A stretch of DNA of 64,000 nt, taken from Catenulispora sp. MAP5-51. Its GTDB lineage: Bacteria; Actinomycetota; Actinomycetes; Streptomycetales; Catenulisporaceae. The notes under the pieces were generated by a model. The model worked only from the letters and a program-made list of their open reading frames with translations. It was not told the origin of the DNA and made no database searches. The stretch covers positions 299,483-363,482 of the forward strand of contig NZ_JBGCCH010000008.1 of assembly GCF_041261205.1 (NCBI RefSeq), given 5' to 3'. The stretch's first letter is position 1. The number at the start of each line of letters is the position of its first letter. Shown here piece by piece: positions 7,235 to 15,749 of this stretch. The position numbers and the translations under genes were made by a program.

Positions 7235-8935
7235 CTAGCCTTCCTCGTCCTGCGCGACGTTCCGCCCCTTGCTGCGTCCCAGGCACGCGATCATCGCCAG
7301 CGCCGAAAGCCCGGTGGCCACGCCGAACACCACGAGCAGCCCGTGATGGAACGGTCCCGACAGCAAGTTCGGGAAGAACTCCCGTCCTGTCAGTCTTGCC
7401 TGCGCATCCGGACTCAGCGAGCTCAGCGCCCCGACGCCGGAAAGCAGGTGCTGCACCGGATTGACCCCGAGCATCGCCGCGAACAGTGACGACACCGGTG
7501 GCAGGTGTCCGACCTGCGTCGCGGCGTGCGCCGACACGCCCTGCTGCTGGAGTCCGCTGGTCAGTGCGTGGGGCAGCTTCGCCGCCAGGCCGGCGATCAT
7601 CAGGGAGAAGAACACCCCGATCGAGAGCGCGGTGCCCGAGTTCTGGAACGTCGAGCGCATTCCGGAGGCCGCGCCGCGCTTGCTGGCCGGGACGCTGCTC
7701 ATGATCGAGGACGTGTTCGGCGCCCCGAACATCCCGCTGCCGATGCCGTTGATCGCGAGCAGTGTCGCGAAGGCCCAGTACGGGAACTGCACCGGTAGCA
7801 GCATCAGGCCGACGAAGCTGGAGCCGAACACGGCCGCGCCGGCGGTGGACAGGCCGCGGGAGCCGAACTTGTCGGACAGGTACCCCGACACCGGCCCCGC
7901 TATCAGGAACCCGACCGTCATCGGCAGCAGGAAGATGCCCGCCCACAGTGGGGTGTCCGCATAGTCGTAGCCGTGCAGTGGCAGCCATATGCCCTGGAGC
8001 CAGATGACCAGGATGAACTGCAGGCCGCCGCGCGCCACCGAGATCGCCAGCGAGGCGGCGTTCCCCACTGTGAAGTCATGGATCTTGAACAGCGACAGGT
8101 CGAACATCGGCTCGGCGATGTGGGACTCGATGAGGTAGAAGCCGATCAGGCCGACCACCCCGACCGTCAGCAGCGTGATCACCGTCGGGTTCGTCCACCC
8201 CATCGCGTGCCCGTGATACGGCTGGAGCCCCTGCGTGACGCCGATCAGCACCGCCCCGAGCCCGACCGCGAAGGTCACGTTGCCCCACCAGTCGATCCGC
8301 CCGCCGGTGGCCCGGCTGGTCTCGCGCAGCCGCCGGTAGGCCCAGTACGTGCCGAAGATGCCGACCGGCACGTTCACCCAGAACACCGCGCGCCAGTCCC
8401 ATGCCGACAGCAGCCCGCCGGCCACCAGGCCGATGAACATCCCGGCCAGCGCCGCGACCTGGTTCACGCCCAGGGCGAAGCCGCGCCGGTGGGCGGGGAA
8501 GGCGTCGGTGAGGATGGCCGCGGAGTTGGCCATCAGCATCGAGCCGCCCACGGCCTGCAACAGCCGCCAGCCGATCAGCCACATCGCGCCGTGCGCCCCG
8601 TCGAAGGGATCGAAGGACAACAGCACCGAGGCGATGGTGAACACCATGAAGCCGGCGTTGTAGATGCGCACGCGCCCGAACATGTCGCCGAGGCGGCCCA
8701 GGGAGACCACGAACACCGCCTGCACCAGGCGGTATCCCATGATCATCCAGAGCAGGTAGGCGATGTTCCCCGGGGCCAGCGGGTCCAGGTGGATGCCCCG
8801 GAAGATCGGCGGGAGGGCGATCAGGACGATCGAGCCGTCCAGCGCCGACATGAACATCGCGGCGGTGGTGTTGGTCAGCGCGACCCACTGGTAGCGCTTG
8901 TCGGTGGCCGGCTCCACGGCCGTGGCGACCGCCAT
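7235..8935 (-). CDS. MFS drug exporter, DHA2 (14-TM) family
   Basis: 566 residues with about 14 hydrophobic segments. The N-terminal helix carries SALDGSIVLIALPPI, the position of the DHA2 motif D1; RLGDMFGR is motif A, and WRAVFWVNVPVG is the motif C region. Likely proton-driven efflux. It overlaps the upstream MarR gene by one base (TGATG), so the pair is one operon under MarR control. Convergent with the biosynthetic genes, it is a candidate exporter or self-resistance pump for their product. Confidence 0.9.
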   Translation of the reverse strand: MAVATAVEPATDKRYQWVALTNTTAAMFMSALDGSIVLIALPPIFRGIHLDPLAPGNIAYLLWMIMGYRLVQAVFVVSLGRLGDMFGRVRIYNAGFMVFTIASVLLSFDPFDGAHGAMWLIGWRLLQAVGGSMLMANSAAILTDAFPAHRRGFALGVNQVAALAGMFIGLVAGGLLSAWDWRAVFWVNVPVGIFGTYWAYRRLRETSRATGGRIDWWGNVTFAVGLGAVLIGVTQGLQPYHGHAMGWTNPTVITLLTVGVVGLIGFYLIESHIAEPMFDLSLFKIHDFTVGNAASLAISVARGGLQFILVIWLQGIWLPLHGYDYADTPLWAGIFLLPMTVGFLIAGPVSGYLSDKFGSRGLSTAGAAVFGSSFVGLMLLPVQFPYWAFATLLAINGIGSGMFGAPNTSSIMSSVPASKRGAASGMRSTFQNSGTALSIGVFFSLMIAGLAAKLPHALTSGLQQQGVSAHAATQVGHLPPVSSLFAAMLGVNPVQHLLSGVGALSSLSPDAQARLTGREFFPNLLSGPFHHGLLVVFGVATGLSALAMIACLGRSKGRNVAQDEEG

Positions 8936-9369
8936 CAGATCTTCTCCGCGAGGCGCTGTATGAGGGGGGCGGCGGCGGCCAGCGTCCGCAACTCCTCCTC
9001 GGTGAACTCCCCGGCCAGGCCGGCGGCGATGACGCGGGCGCGGGCGCTGCGCTTGAGGCGCAGCACCTCCCGTCCGGACTCGGTCACGGTGGTCACCGAG
9101 CGCCGTCGGTCGGCCTCGTCCCGGCGCCGCTCGACCAGGCCCTGCTCCTCCAGCGCGGCCAGCGTGATGCCCATCGCCTGCGGGCTGATCTGCTCGATCC
9201 GGGCCAGCTCGGCGCCGGTGGTCGGACCGAGGCGGTCCAGCCGGGCCAGGGCCGAGCGCTCCGGCAGGGTCGGTTCGCCGGGCGCGGCGGTCTGCCGCAG
9301 GCGACGGACCACGAGGCTGATCGCGCTGTAGAGCGCGGTGGACAGATCGTCCACGCTGGGGGCGTCCAT
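8935..9369 (-). CDS. MarR-family transcriptional regulator
   Basis: 144 residues with the winged-helix MarR fold. The recognition helix region is AELARIEQISPQAMGITLAALEE and the wing is VERRRDEADRRRSVTTVT. It is translationally coupled to the DHA2 exporter. The upstream AT-rich segment contains inverted repeats typical of MarR operators, suggesting autorepression relieved by a small phenolic or lipid ligand, perhaps the product of the adjacent cluster. Confidence 0.9.
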   Translation of the reverse strand: MDAPSVDDLSTALYSAISLVVRRLRQTAAPGEPTLPERSALARLDRLGPTTGAELARIEQISPQAMGITLAALEEQGLVERRRDEADRRRSVTTVTESGREVLRLKRSARARVIAAGLAGEFTEEELRTLAAAAPLIQRLAEKI

Positions 9370-9380
9370 ATGCTCAACCT

Positions 9381-9410
9381 AGATTGATAAATCTTGGTTG
9401 TCAATCAATC
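9381..9410. promoter_or_regulatory. probable MarR operator between marR and the divergent secreted-protein gene
   Basis: An unusually AT-rich 30 bases in this GC-rich DNA. AGATT (9381-9385) and AATCT (9390-9394) form one inverted repeat; GATTGA (9382-9387) pairs with TCAATC at 9401-9406 or 9405-9410. It sits 12-41 bases before the marR ATG, where an autoregulatory site is expected. Confidence 0.6.
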
Positions 9411-9516
9411 TTGAGGATTGCCAGAGTGGTCAGGCGTTGCTAAAACATCCAATGAATACGCCCTCTGATCCGGGTGTGTCCGGCCAATCCGTGCTCAACG
9501 GCGAGAGGGTCATCGG

Positions 9517-12500
9517 ATGTCTTTCCGGCGAAAACTGCTCAGTTGGACCGGCGCGGCGCTCCTGGCCGCGGTTCTGGTGCCGATCGGAGCGCATCAGGCC
9601 GCTGCCGCTCGCGCGGCGGCGGCGACCACGCTCTACGCCAGCCCCGGCGGCGACGGCGCCGCGTGCACGCTCGACAACCCCTGCTCGCTGGCCAAGGCGC
9701 AGCAGAGCGTCAGGGCTCTGGCCCCGACGATGTCCGGCGACATCACCGTGGACCTGCGCGGTGGCACCTACCAGCTGTCCTCCGCCCTCAGCTTCACCCC
9801 GGCCGACTCCGGGACAGGAGGCCACACCGTCGTCTGGCAGGCCTACCCCGGTGAGACGCCGGTGTTCTCCGGCGGCCGGAAGGTCTCCGGCTGGCAGGTC
9901 TACGACTCCGGCAAAGGCATCTACCGGGCTTCGGTACCGACCGGGACGCAGTCGCGCCAGCTCTTCGTCAACGGCGTCCGCGCCGACCGCGCCCGCAGCG
10001 CGCTGAACCCCGCCGGGTTCACGGTCACCGCGACGGGCTTCACCACCAGCGACCCGCAGTACCTGAGCTGGTCCAACCCGGCGAGCGTGGAGATCGTCCA
10101 CCTCAACGCCTGGAAGGAACTGCGCTGCCCGGTCACCGCCATCACCCCGGCCTCGGGCGGCGGCTCGGCGTTCACACTGGCGCAGCCCTGCTTCGGCAAC
10201 GCCGGCGCCCCGCCCTACCCTTCGGGCTACTTCCCCTACAACGGCGGCGGATCACCGGGCCTGGACTCGATCAGCTGGATCGAGAACAACTACGCGCTGC
10301 TGTCCGCGCCGGGCCAGTTCTCCCTCGACTCGAACGCCGGATACGTCTACTACATACCGCGCGCCGGCGAGAACCTGGCGCAGGCCGACGTCGAACTCCC
10401 CACGACCCAGACCCTGGTCTCCCTCGCCGGCACCCCCGGCCACCCGACCCCGGTCGACGACACCGACTCCAGCATCACCTACACCGGCAGCTGGGGATAC
10501 AGCTCCGGACGCACCTACGGCGACCTCGGCGACGACGTCCACTACACGCAGACCAACGGCGACTCGGCGACGATCACCTTCACCGGCACCGGGATCGATG
10601 TCCTGTCCGAGGCCAACAACGACGAAGGCGACATCGACGTCTACGTCGATGGTGCGTTGGACCGGACCGTCACGGCGAACCGCACCGCCGAACGCCTCGC
10701 CCAACAAGTCGTCTATTCCAAGACGGGCCTGTCGCAGGGCACGCACACCATCAAGCTCGTCAAGAAGGACAACAGCTACCTGCTGATCGACGGCTACGTC
10801 CCCATCGCCGCCCCGATCGCCCCCGTGCACGACATCGCCCTGCGCGGCATCACCTTCTCCTACGCCACCTGGCTCGGCGCCAACGGCCCCGACGGCTACC
10901 GCGACAACCAGGCCGGCGTCACCTGGACCGGCACCCCGGCCGTCGCCGGCCGCGTCGGCGCCGCCGTCCAGGTCAGCCGCGGGCAGCGGATCGAGATATC
11001 CGGCGGCACCTTCGCGCACCTTGGCGGGACCGCGGTGGATCTGGCGAACGGCACGCAGGACAGCACCGTCAGCGGCAACCGCATCTACGACACCTCCGGC
11101 AGCGGCGTCAGCGTCGGCGAGTTCGACGACTTCTCCCTCACCGATCCCGCGCGCATGACCTCCGGCGACACCGTCTCCGACGACGCGATCTCCTACGTCG
11201 GCCAGGAATACCAGGACTGCGTCGGCATCCTGGTCGGCAACGGCCGCGGCATCACCCTCGCCCACAACGACATCGGCCACACCCCCTACTCCGGCATCTC
11301 CCTGGGCTGGGGATGGGGCTGGGCCTCGACCAACGGCGGCAGCCGCCACGGCACCATCTACTCCCAGGGCAACGCCATCACCGGCAACTACGTGCACGAC
11401 GTCATGCGCGTCCTGAACGACGGCGGCCTCGTCTACACCCTGGGCGGCCAGGGCGACGGCACGGTCCACTCCATCTTCACCGGCAACGTGCTCAGCACCT
11501 GCACCTCGGCCAGCGGCGGCTGCCAGGGGATCTACCTCGACGAGGGCAGCTCCTGGTGGACCGTCAGCGGCAACGTGGTGAGCCAGACCGCCGGGAACTG
11601 GGCCAACATGTGGACCCCGACCATCCACGACGACACCTTCGACAACGACTACACCGACGTCACCCGGCTCAACAACAACGGCACCAACGTCACCATCACC
11701 GGTACGACCTCCGTGACCAACGGCGTGTGGCCGTCCGGTGCGCAGAACATCGTCGCCGCCGCCGGATTGCAGGCCCCGTACAAGAACCTCGCGATTCCCG
11801 AAGCAGACCTGGTCAACGACGGCGCCACCGGTTCGCTGCTGGCACCGGGGACGATCACCTACACCGGCTCGTGGACCGAGAACAGCGGACGCGACTACGG
11901 CGACCTGAACGAAGACGTCCACGCCACCACCGCCAACGGCGACAGCGTCACCTTCTCCTTCACCGGAACCGGCATCCGCGTCCTCGGCGAGCGCAACAAC
12001 GACCAGGGCACCCTCGGCGTCACCCTGGACGGTGCCGCGGCCGGCACAGTGGACACCTCGACGGCCGGCGCGCGCCAGCTCCAGGCACCGATATACCAGG
12101 TGGCGAACCTGCCCTACGGCACCCACACCGTCGTGCTCACCAAGCAGTCCGGCACATACGCCACCATCGACGGCTACGAACTGGACAAGACCATCGACGA
12201 CACCGACGCCTCACTCCAGTACAGCGGCGCGTGGGCGGTGAGCTCCGGACGCGGCCTCGGGGACTTCGGCGACGGCGTGCACTACACCACGGCCAATGGC
12301 GACTCGGTCACCGCCACGTTCTCCGGGACCGGCGTCGACTTCGTGACCGAGACGAACTCCGACGAAGGCGGTGTCGGGGTGGCCGTGGACGGACAGACCC
12401 AGCCGTCCGTCAGCGCCTCCAGCCCGACCCGGCTGACCCAGCAGGTCGTCTACCACATCGACGGTCTGAAGCCCGGCGTGCACACGATCCGGCTGACCAA

Positions 12501-12546
12501 GCAGAGCGGGACGTTCATGCTCGTCGACAGGTTCACCTTCCGGTAG
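9517..12546 (+). CDS. secreted right-handed beta-helix protein with three C-terminal-type beta-sandwich modules
   Basis: 1009 residues. A signal peptide is clear at 1-30 (RRK, hydrophobic core, AHQAAAA). Residues about 35-310 and 430-775 are a parallel beta-helix typical of polysaccharide-active enzymes (PGGDGAACTLDNPCSLAKA, DLRGGTYQL, YPGETPVFSGG), with GH141-like flavour at low confidence. Three homologous modules of about 115 residues lie at about 314-429, 778-889 and 893-1009, each with a YTGSW start, GDLGDDVHYT and NGDSxTxxFTGTGI motifs. Module 1 is inserted within the helix rather than at the end. It probably binds or cleaves plant or microbial glycans outside the cell. GAGAGGG precedes the ATG. 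Confidence 0.8.
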   Translation: MSFRRKLLSWTGAALLAAVLVPIGAHQAAAARAAAATTLYASPGGDGAACTLDNPCSLAKAQQSVRALAPTMSGDITVDLRGGTYQLSSALSFTPADSGTGGHTVVWQAYPGETPVFSGGRKVSGWQVYDSGKGIYRASVPTGTQSRQLFVNGVRADRARSALNPAGFTVTATGFTTSDPQYLSWSNPASVEIVHLNAWKELRCPVTAITPASGGGSAFTLAQPCFGNAGAPPYPSGYFPYNGGGSPGLDSISWIENNYALLSAPGQFSLDSNAGYVYYIPRAGENLAQADVELPTTQTLVSLAGTPGHPTPVDDTDSSITYTGSWGYSSGRTYGDLGDDVHYTQTNGDSATITFTGTGIDVLSEANNDEGDIDVYVDGALDRTVTANRTAERLAQQVVYSKTGLSQGTHTIKLVKKDNSYLLIDGYVPIAAPIAPVHDIALRGITFSYATWLGANGPDGYRDNQAGVTWTGTPAVAGRVGAAVQVSRGQRIEISGGTFAHLGGTAVDLANGTQDSTVSGNRIYDTSGSGVSVGEFDDFSLTDPARMTSGDTVSDDAISYVGQEYQDCVGILVGNGRGITLAHNDIGHTPYSGISLGWGWGWASTNGGSRHGTIYSQGNAITGNYVHDVMRVLNDGGLVYTLGGQGDGTVHSIFTGNVLSTCTSASGGCQGIYLDEGSSWWTVSGNVVSQTAGNWANMWTPTIHDDTFDNDYTDVTRLNNNGTNVTITGTTSVTNGVWPSGAQNIVAAAGLQAPYKNLAIPEADLVNDGATGSLLAPGTITYTGSWTENSGRDYGDLNEDVHATTANGDSVTFSFTGTGIRVLGERNNDQGTLGVTLDGAAAGTVDTSTAGARQLQAPIYQVANLPYGTHTVVLTKQSGTYATIDGYELDKTIDDTDASLQYSGAWAVSSGRGLGDFGDGVHYTTANGDSVTATFSGTGVDFVTETNSDEGGVGVAVDGQTQPSVSASSPTRLTQQVVYHIDGLKPGVHTIRLTKQSGTFMLVDRFTFR

Positions 12547-13066
12547 CCGTCTCCAGCACCACGCTGACCCGCCCGGTGTCGACGTCGTAGACGTGTCCTG
12601 AGACGGATGTCCCGGGCGGGAGCAGCGGCGAGGCGAGCAGGCGCTCGACGTCCTGCTTCACGGTCGCCGCCGGGTCGTCGACCTTCGTGGCGGCCAGCGT
12701 CCGCACCGGGATGCCGGTCGCGTCGGCGGCCCGGTCCCGGAAGCCCGGGTCGGCCAGGAAGCCGGTGCCGCACTGCGTGTGGTGGATGACCGCGATCTCG
12801 AACAGCGGTCCCTCGACGCCGAACACCTGGCGGGCCAGGAAGCCCAGGTAGGCGATGTCGGTGACGACGGACTCGGTGACGCGTCCGCCGGCGTTGCGGA
12901 TGACGGGGGCGTCGCCGGGTTCCAGGCCCAGGATCCGGGCCGGGTCCAGGCGGTGGTCCAGGCAGGTCACGACGATCACCCGGGCGCTGGGCACGCCGAG
13001 CGGCACCGGGGTGTAGGTGTGGGAGGCCCAGTCGTTGTTCTCCAGCAGGGAGGCCATTCCGGTCAC
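12533..13066 (-). CDS. beta-class carbonic anhydrase
   Basis: 177 residues from GTG 13066, which has GGAG six bases upstream; an earlier in-frame ATG at 13147 would run through the operators and is rejected. Zinc ligands Cys35, His96 and Cys99 (CLDHR and HHTQCG), with the Asp37-Arg39 dyad. Converts CO2 and water to bicarbonate. It is similar to small mycobacterial/actinobacterial beta-CAs. It overlaps the end of the convergent beta-helix gene by 14 bases. Divergent from a TetR gene with two palindromes between, so likely repressed by that regulator. Confidence 0.85.
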   Translation of the reverse strand: MTGMASLLENNDWASHTYTPVPLGVPSARVIVVTCLDHRLDPARILGLEPGDAPVIRNAGGRVTESVVTDIAYLGFLARQVFGVEGPLFEIAVIHHTQCGTGFLADPGFRDRAADATGIPVRTLAATKVDDPAATVKQDVERLLASPLLPPGTSVSGHVYDVDTGRVSVVLETATGR

Positions 13067-13103
13067 GATGAGCTCCGTTCGATCGGAGTCGGAGGCGCGC
13101 TTA

Positions 13104-13147
13104 GTGGACACTGTCCACGTTAACCCGGCTAGGTGGACGCTGTCCAC
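13104..13147. promoter_or_regulatory. two TetR operators (15-bp palindromes)
   Basis: GTGGACACTGTCCAC at 13104-13118 is a perfect palindrome around its central base; GTGGACGCTGTCCAC at 13133-13147 has the same six-base arms. Their centres are 29 bases apart. They fill the gap between the carbonic anhydrase and the divergent TetR gene and are the obvious binding sites for that repressor. Confidence 0.85.
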
Positions 13148-13164
13148 ATTGATATCGTGAACGG

Positions 13165-13845
13165 ATGAGAGCCGACCGATCCGCAGCCGGGAACACCAGG
13201 TCGGCCCACCCCTCGGCGCGCCGCCCGCGCGGCGCGGTCCGCGACGGCCTGATCGCCGCCGGCCTGGAACTGGCCCGCACCGGCGGCCCGGACGCCGTGG
13301 TGCTGCGCGAGGCGACCAGGATCGTCGGGGTCGTGCCGAACGCCGCCTACCGGCACTTCGCCGACCGCGACGAACTGCTGGCGGCCGTGTGCCTGGCGGC
13401 GATGGACGAGCTCGGCGCGCGGATGGCCGCAGAGGTGGCGCAGGTGTCCGGCGTCCACGGCGACCCCGACGCCGCCTTCGGCCGCCTGGCGGCGTTGGGC
13501 ATGGCGTATCTGACGTTCGCGCGCGAGGAGCCGGGGCTGTTCGCGACGGCGTTCTCCGTGCCGGAGCAGCATCCGTACCTGCCGCCGGACAGGGCGTCCG
13601 ATGACGGCTCGACGCCGCTGGACCAGCTGCGGGACGTGCTGGACGAACTGGTCGACGCCGGACTGCTGGACCCGGGCCGGCGGGCGGGGATCGAGGTCCC
13701 GGTGTGGTCGACGGTGCACGGCTTGGCGGTGCTGACCGGCCAGGGGCCGCTGCGGGCGGCGCCGGAGGAGGATCTCCGCGTGCTGACCGACCGGGTGCTC
13801 GGGTTCATCGGGGAGAGCCTTCTGGCTCAGGGTGGTTCCGCCTGA
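13165..13845 (+). CDS. TetR-family regulator divergent from carbonic anhydrase
   Basis: 226 residues. N-terminal HTH at about 25-75 with PNAAYRHFADRDELLAAV, the canonical end of the TetR DNA-binding domain; C-terminal ligand domain with AREEPGLFATAFSVPEQHP as in the TetR_C_33 type. Starts 18 bases after the second palindrome, so autoregulation together with control of the carbonic anhydrase gene is likely. Ligand unknown. Confidence 0.9.
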   Translation: MRADRSAAGNTRSAHPSARRPRGAVRDGLIAAGLELARTGGPDAVVLREATRIVGVVPNAAYRHFADRDELLAAVCLAAMDELGARMAAEVAQVSGVHGDPDAAFGRLAALGMAYLTFAREEPGLFATAFSVPEQHPYLPPDRASDDGSTPLDQLRDVLDELVDAGLLDPGRRAGIEVPVWSTVHGLAVLTGQGPLRAAPEEDLRVLTDRVLGFIGESLLAQGGSA

Positions 13846-13876
13846 GCTAGAGTCGCCGGTGAAACGGGGGAAACCG

Positions 13877-14599
13877 ATGGCCAAGCATGGGGCGGTGTGG
13901 GGCTTCGGGGCTGTGACCGCACTCGCGGTCGCGCTCACTGTGTATCTGGGGGATCGGGCGCAGGCGTTGACGGCCGATGAGCACGCCTTCGATCGGGCAC
14001 GGCCGTGCGCGACGCAGGGGCCTGCGGACGGAGACTGTGTCGAGAACATCGCGGGCGTCGCCGCCGGATCGACGCAGCACAAGTACAAGAGCCCGGCCGT
14101 CAAGCTGATCGTCGCCACCAGCGCCACGGACGTGACGCTGACGTTCCCGCACGGTGTGGGAGCGGCGTTCGACCGGGTCCGGATCGGCGACTCCGTGGCG
14201 TTGACCGGCTGGCGTGGAAGCATCGTCTCCGCGACCGCCCAAGGGGCCACGGAGCTCACGCCCGCCGCGCCGGCTGAGCGGTACCGCTCCAGGTTGATCG
14301 GGGTCTTCTTCGCGGCCAGCCTCACGCTGGTCCTGGCCGGGATGACGTTGTTCAGCGCGATGCTGACGGAACGGTTCGCCACGGATCCGCGCAGGCGGAT
14401 CAGGTTCTTCGCCGTCGCCTTCGTGATGTTCACGGGTGTCGCGACGACACTCGGCGGCGCGGTGCTCGTGGCCGGCGGGAGCGAACATGCTGCGCTGATG
14501 ACGGTGCCGATCGTCGTCGTAGCGGGTTTCGCCATCGCCGGCGGAGTCGTGGTGTGGGCGGTGGGCTCGGACCGCTATGCCCGAGGGGCGACGGGCTGA
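13877..14599 (+). CDS. integral membrane protein of unknown function
   Basis: 240 residues from ATG 13877, with GGGGGA seven bases upstream. A hydrophobic N-terminal segment (about 7-25), then a periplasmic or extracellular domain of about 110 residues that includes a CATQGPADGDC pair of cysteines, then three membrane helices at about 145-165, 185-205 and 210-230. The layout resembles DUF3592-like membrane proteins, but I do not recognise the family with confidence. It lies 31 bases after the TetR gene, possibly cotranscribed, and is convergent with the next TetR gene. Confidence 0.75.
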   Translation: MAKHGAVWGFGAVTALAVALTVYLGDRAQALTADEHAFDRARPCATQGPADGDCVENIAGVAAGSTQHKYKSPAVKLIVATSATDVTLTFPHGVGAAFDRVRIGDSVALTGWRGSIVSATAQGATELTPAAPAERYRSRLIGVFFAASLTLVLAGMTLFSAMLTERFATDPRRRIRFFAVAFVMFTGVATTLGGAVLVAGGSEHAALMTVPIVVVAGFAIAGGVVVWAVGSDRYARGATG

Positions 14600-14601
14600 G
14601 G

Positions 14602-15207
14602 TCAGGCCTCGGTTTTTGCGTTGTTGTCGTCGTTGTTGGTGGTGTCGCCGCCGGCCGCCAATGACCGCAGCCCGGGCCGTAGCAGCTCGATGATCTGCAT
14701 CGGGTCGGCGTCGGCGAGCTCGTCGTATTTGAGCAGGTGCCGGGACACGGTGATGCCGAGCAGGACGGCGTTGATGACCGCCGCCCGCAGGCCCGCGTCC
14801 TCGGCGGGGATCGCCTGCGCGATGTTCGCCTGGTAGCGCTGTCCCGCACTGCCGATGGCCTCGGCGGCCTCGGGGTTGGTCAGCATCGAGCGCAGGATCG
14901 TCAGCGAGGCGACCGGTTCCTCGGCCAGCCGTCCGGCCAGGCCCGCCAGGATGTGCTCGGCCGCCTGACCGGGCTCGGCGTCGATCTCCGGGACCGGGGC
15001 GGTGTCGATGACGCGCCGGAAGAGTGCCTGCTTGGAGCCGAAGTAATGCATGACCAGGCCCGCGTCCACGTCGGCCGCCGAGGCGACCGCGCGGATCGTG
15101 GTGCGCTCGTATCCGACGTCGAAGAAAGACCGGGTCGCGGCGTCGAGGATGCGTTGTTCGGTGCGGCGGCGCTGGTCCGCGCGGGAGTTTGGGGCGGGGT
15201 CGGTCAT
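14602..15207 (-). CDS. TetR-family regulator divergent from SnoaL-like protein
   Basis: 201 residues. HTH at about 15-60 with FFDVGYERTTIRAVASAADV and LVMHYFGSKQALFRRV. The C-terminal tail is Asn/Asp-rich (TTNNDDNNAKTEA), unusual for this genome. Divergent from a small SnoaL-like gene with a palindrome in between, which it probably binds. Confidence 0.9.
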   Translation of the reverse strand: MTDPAPNSRADQRRRTEQRILDAATRSFFDVGYERTTIRAVASAADVDAGLVMHYFGSKQALFRRVIDTAPVPEIDAEPGQAAEHILAGLAGRLAEEPVASLTILRSMLTNPEAAEAIGSAGQRYQANIAQAIPAEDAGLRAAVINAVLLGITVSRHLLKYDELADADPMQIIELLRPGLRSLAAGGDTTNNDDNNAKTEA

Positions 15208-15255
15208 CCCCTCATTCTACGAGCGTTGACCGAGAGCGGACCCGGGCCTAGGCTG

Positions 15256-15279
15256 TTCATTGAACAAGCGTTGAATGAA
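15256..15279. promoter_or_regulatory. TetR operator upstream of SnoaL-like gene
   Basis: TTCATTGAAC (15256-15265) and GTTGAATGAA (15270-15279) match as an inverted repeat at 9 of 10 positions, with a 4-base spacer. It is AT-rich relative to surroundings and lies 24 bases before the ATG of the SnoaL-like gene and 49 bases before the divergent TetR start. Confidence 0.8.
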
Positions 15280-15302
15280 ACCCTGAGGAGAAGGGGAAAC
15301 CC

Positions 15303-15722
15303 ATGTCGTCAACCGTTTCCGCCACGCCTGCCGACCTGCTGGAGCGCCGCCGCCGACTGATCCTGGACGGGGACGCCGACGGCTTCGCCGCGTTGTTCGC
15401 GCCCGACGCGGTGATCGAGGTGCCCTTCGCCGGGACGCCGGAGGCGCCGATGCGGCTGGAGGGCAGGCCGGCGATCCTGGAGTACGCGCGGCACGCGATG
15501 GCATCGCTGCTGCGGCTGGAGGAGCTGGAAGTCAGCTCGCTGTATGAGACTCAGGATCCTGAGGTGGTCGTCGCGGAGGTGCGCGCGAGCGGGACCGTCA
15601 CCACGACGGGACGGTCGTTCAGCGTGACGGCCGTCCAGATCCTGCGGATCCGGGACGGCCTCATCACGCTGTTCCGCGACTATGCCGACCAGCGGGTGCT
15701 GGCCGAGGTGACGGCTGCTTAG
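15303..15722 (+). CDS. SnoaL-like / NTF2-like protein
   Basis: 139 residues with a cone-shaped alpha+beta barrel pattern (ERRRRLILDGDADGFAALFAPDAVIEVPFA, FRDYADQRVL). Families with this fold include polyketide cyclases, ketosteroid isomerase-like enzymes and binding proteins; no catalytic residues can be assigned safely. AGGAGAAGGGG precedes the start. It is the likely target of the divergent TetR, so may respond to or modify a small organic compound. Confidence 0.8.
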   Translation: MSSTVSATPADLLERRRRLILDGDADGFAALFAPDAVIEVPFAGTPEAPMRLEGRPAILEYARHAMASLLRLEELEVSSLYETQDPEVVVAEVRASGTVTTTGRSFSVTAVQILRIRDGLITLFRDYADQRVLAEVTAA

Positions 15723-15726
15723 GCGA

Positions 15727-15748
15727 CAGCCGTCCGGCCCGACGGCTG
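15727..15748. terminator. bidirectional hairpin between SnoaL-like gene and kinase gene
   Basis: CAGCCGTC (15727-15734) pairs with GACGGCTG (15741-15748) around a six-base loop. It lies in the 27-base gap between two convergent genes. No U-tract is present, as is common in high-GC actinobacteria. Confidence 0.6.
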
Positions 15749-15749
15749 C

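Noticed and set aside
7973..9331. Open frame on + opposite exporter and MarR
   Set aside because: His/Arg/Gln-rich shadow; the - strand has two recognised genes.
10252..12126. Long open frame on - opposite the beta-helix gene
   Set aside because: Antisense shadow caused by high GC; no recognisable domain.
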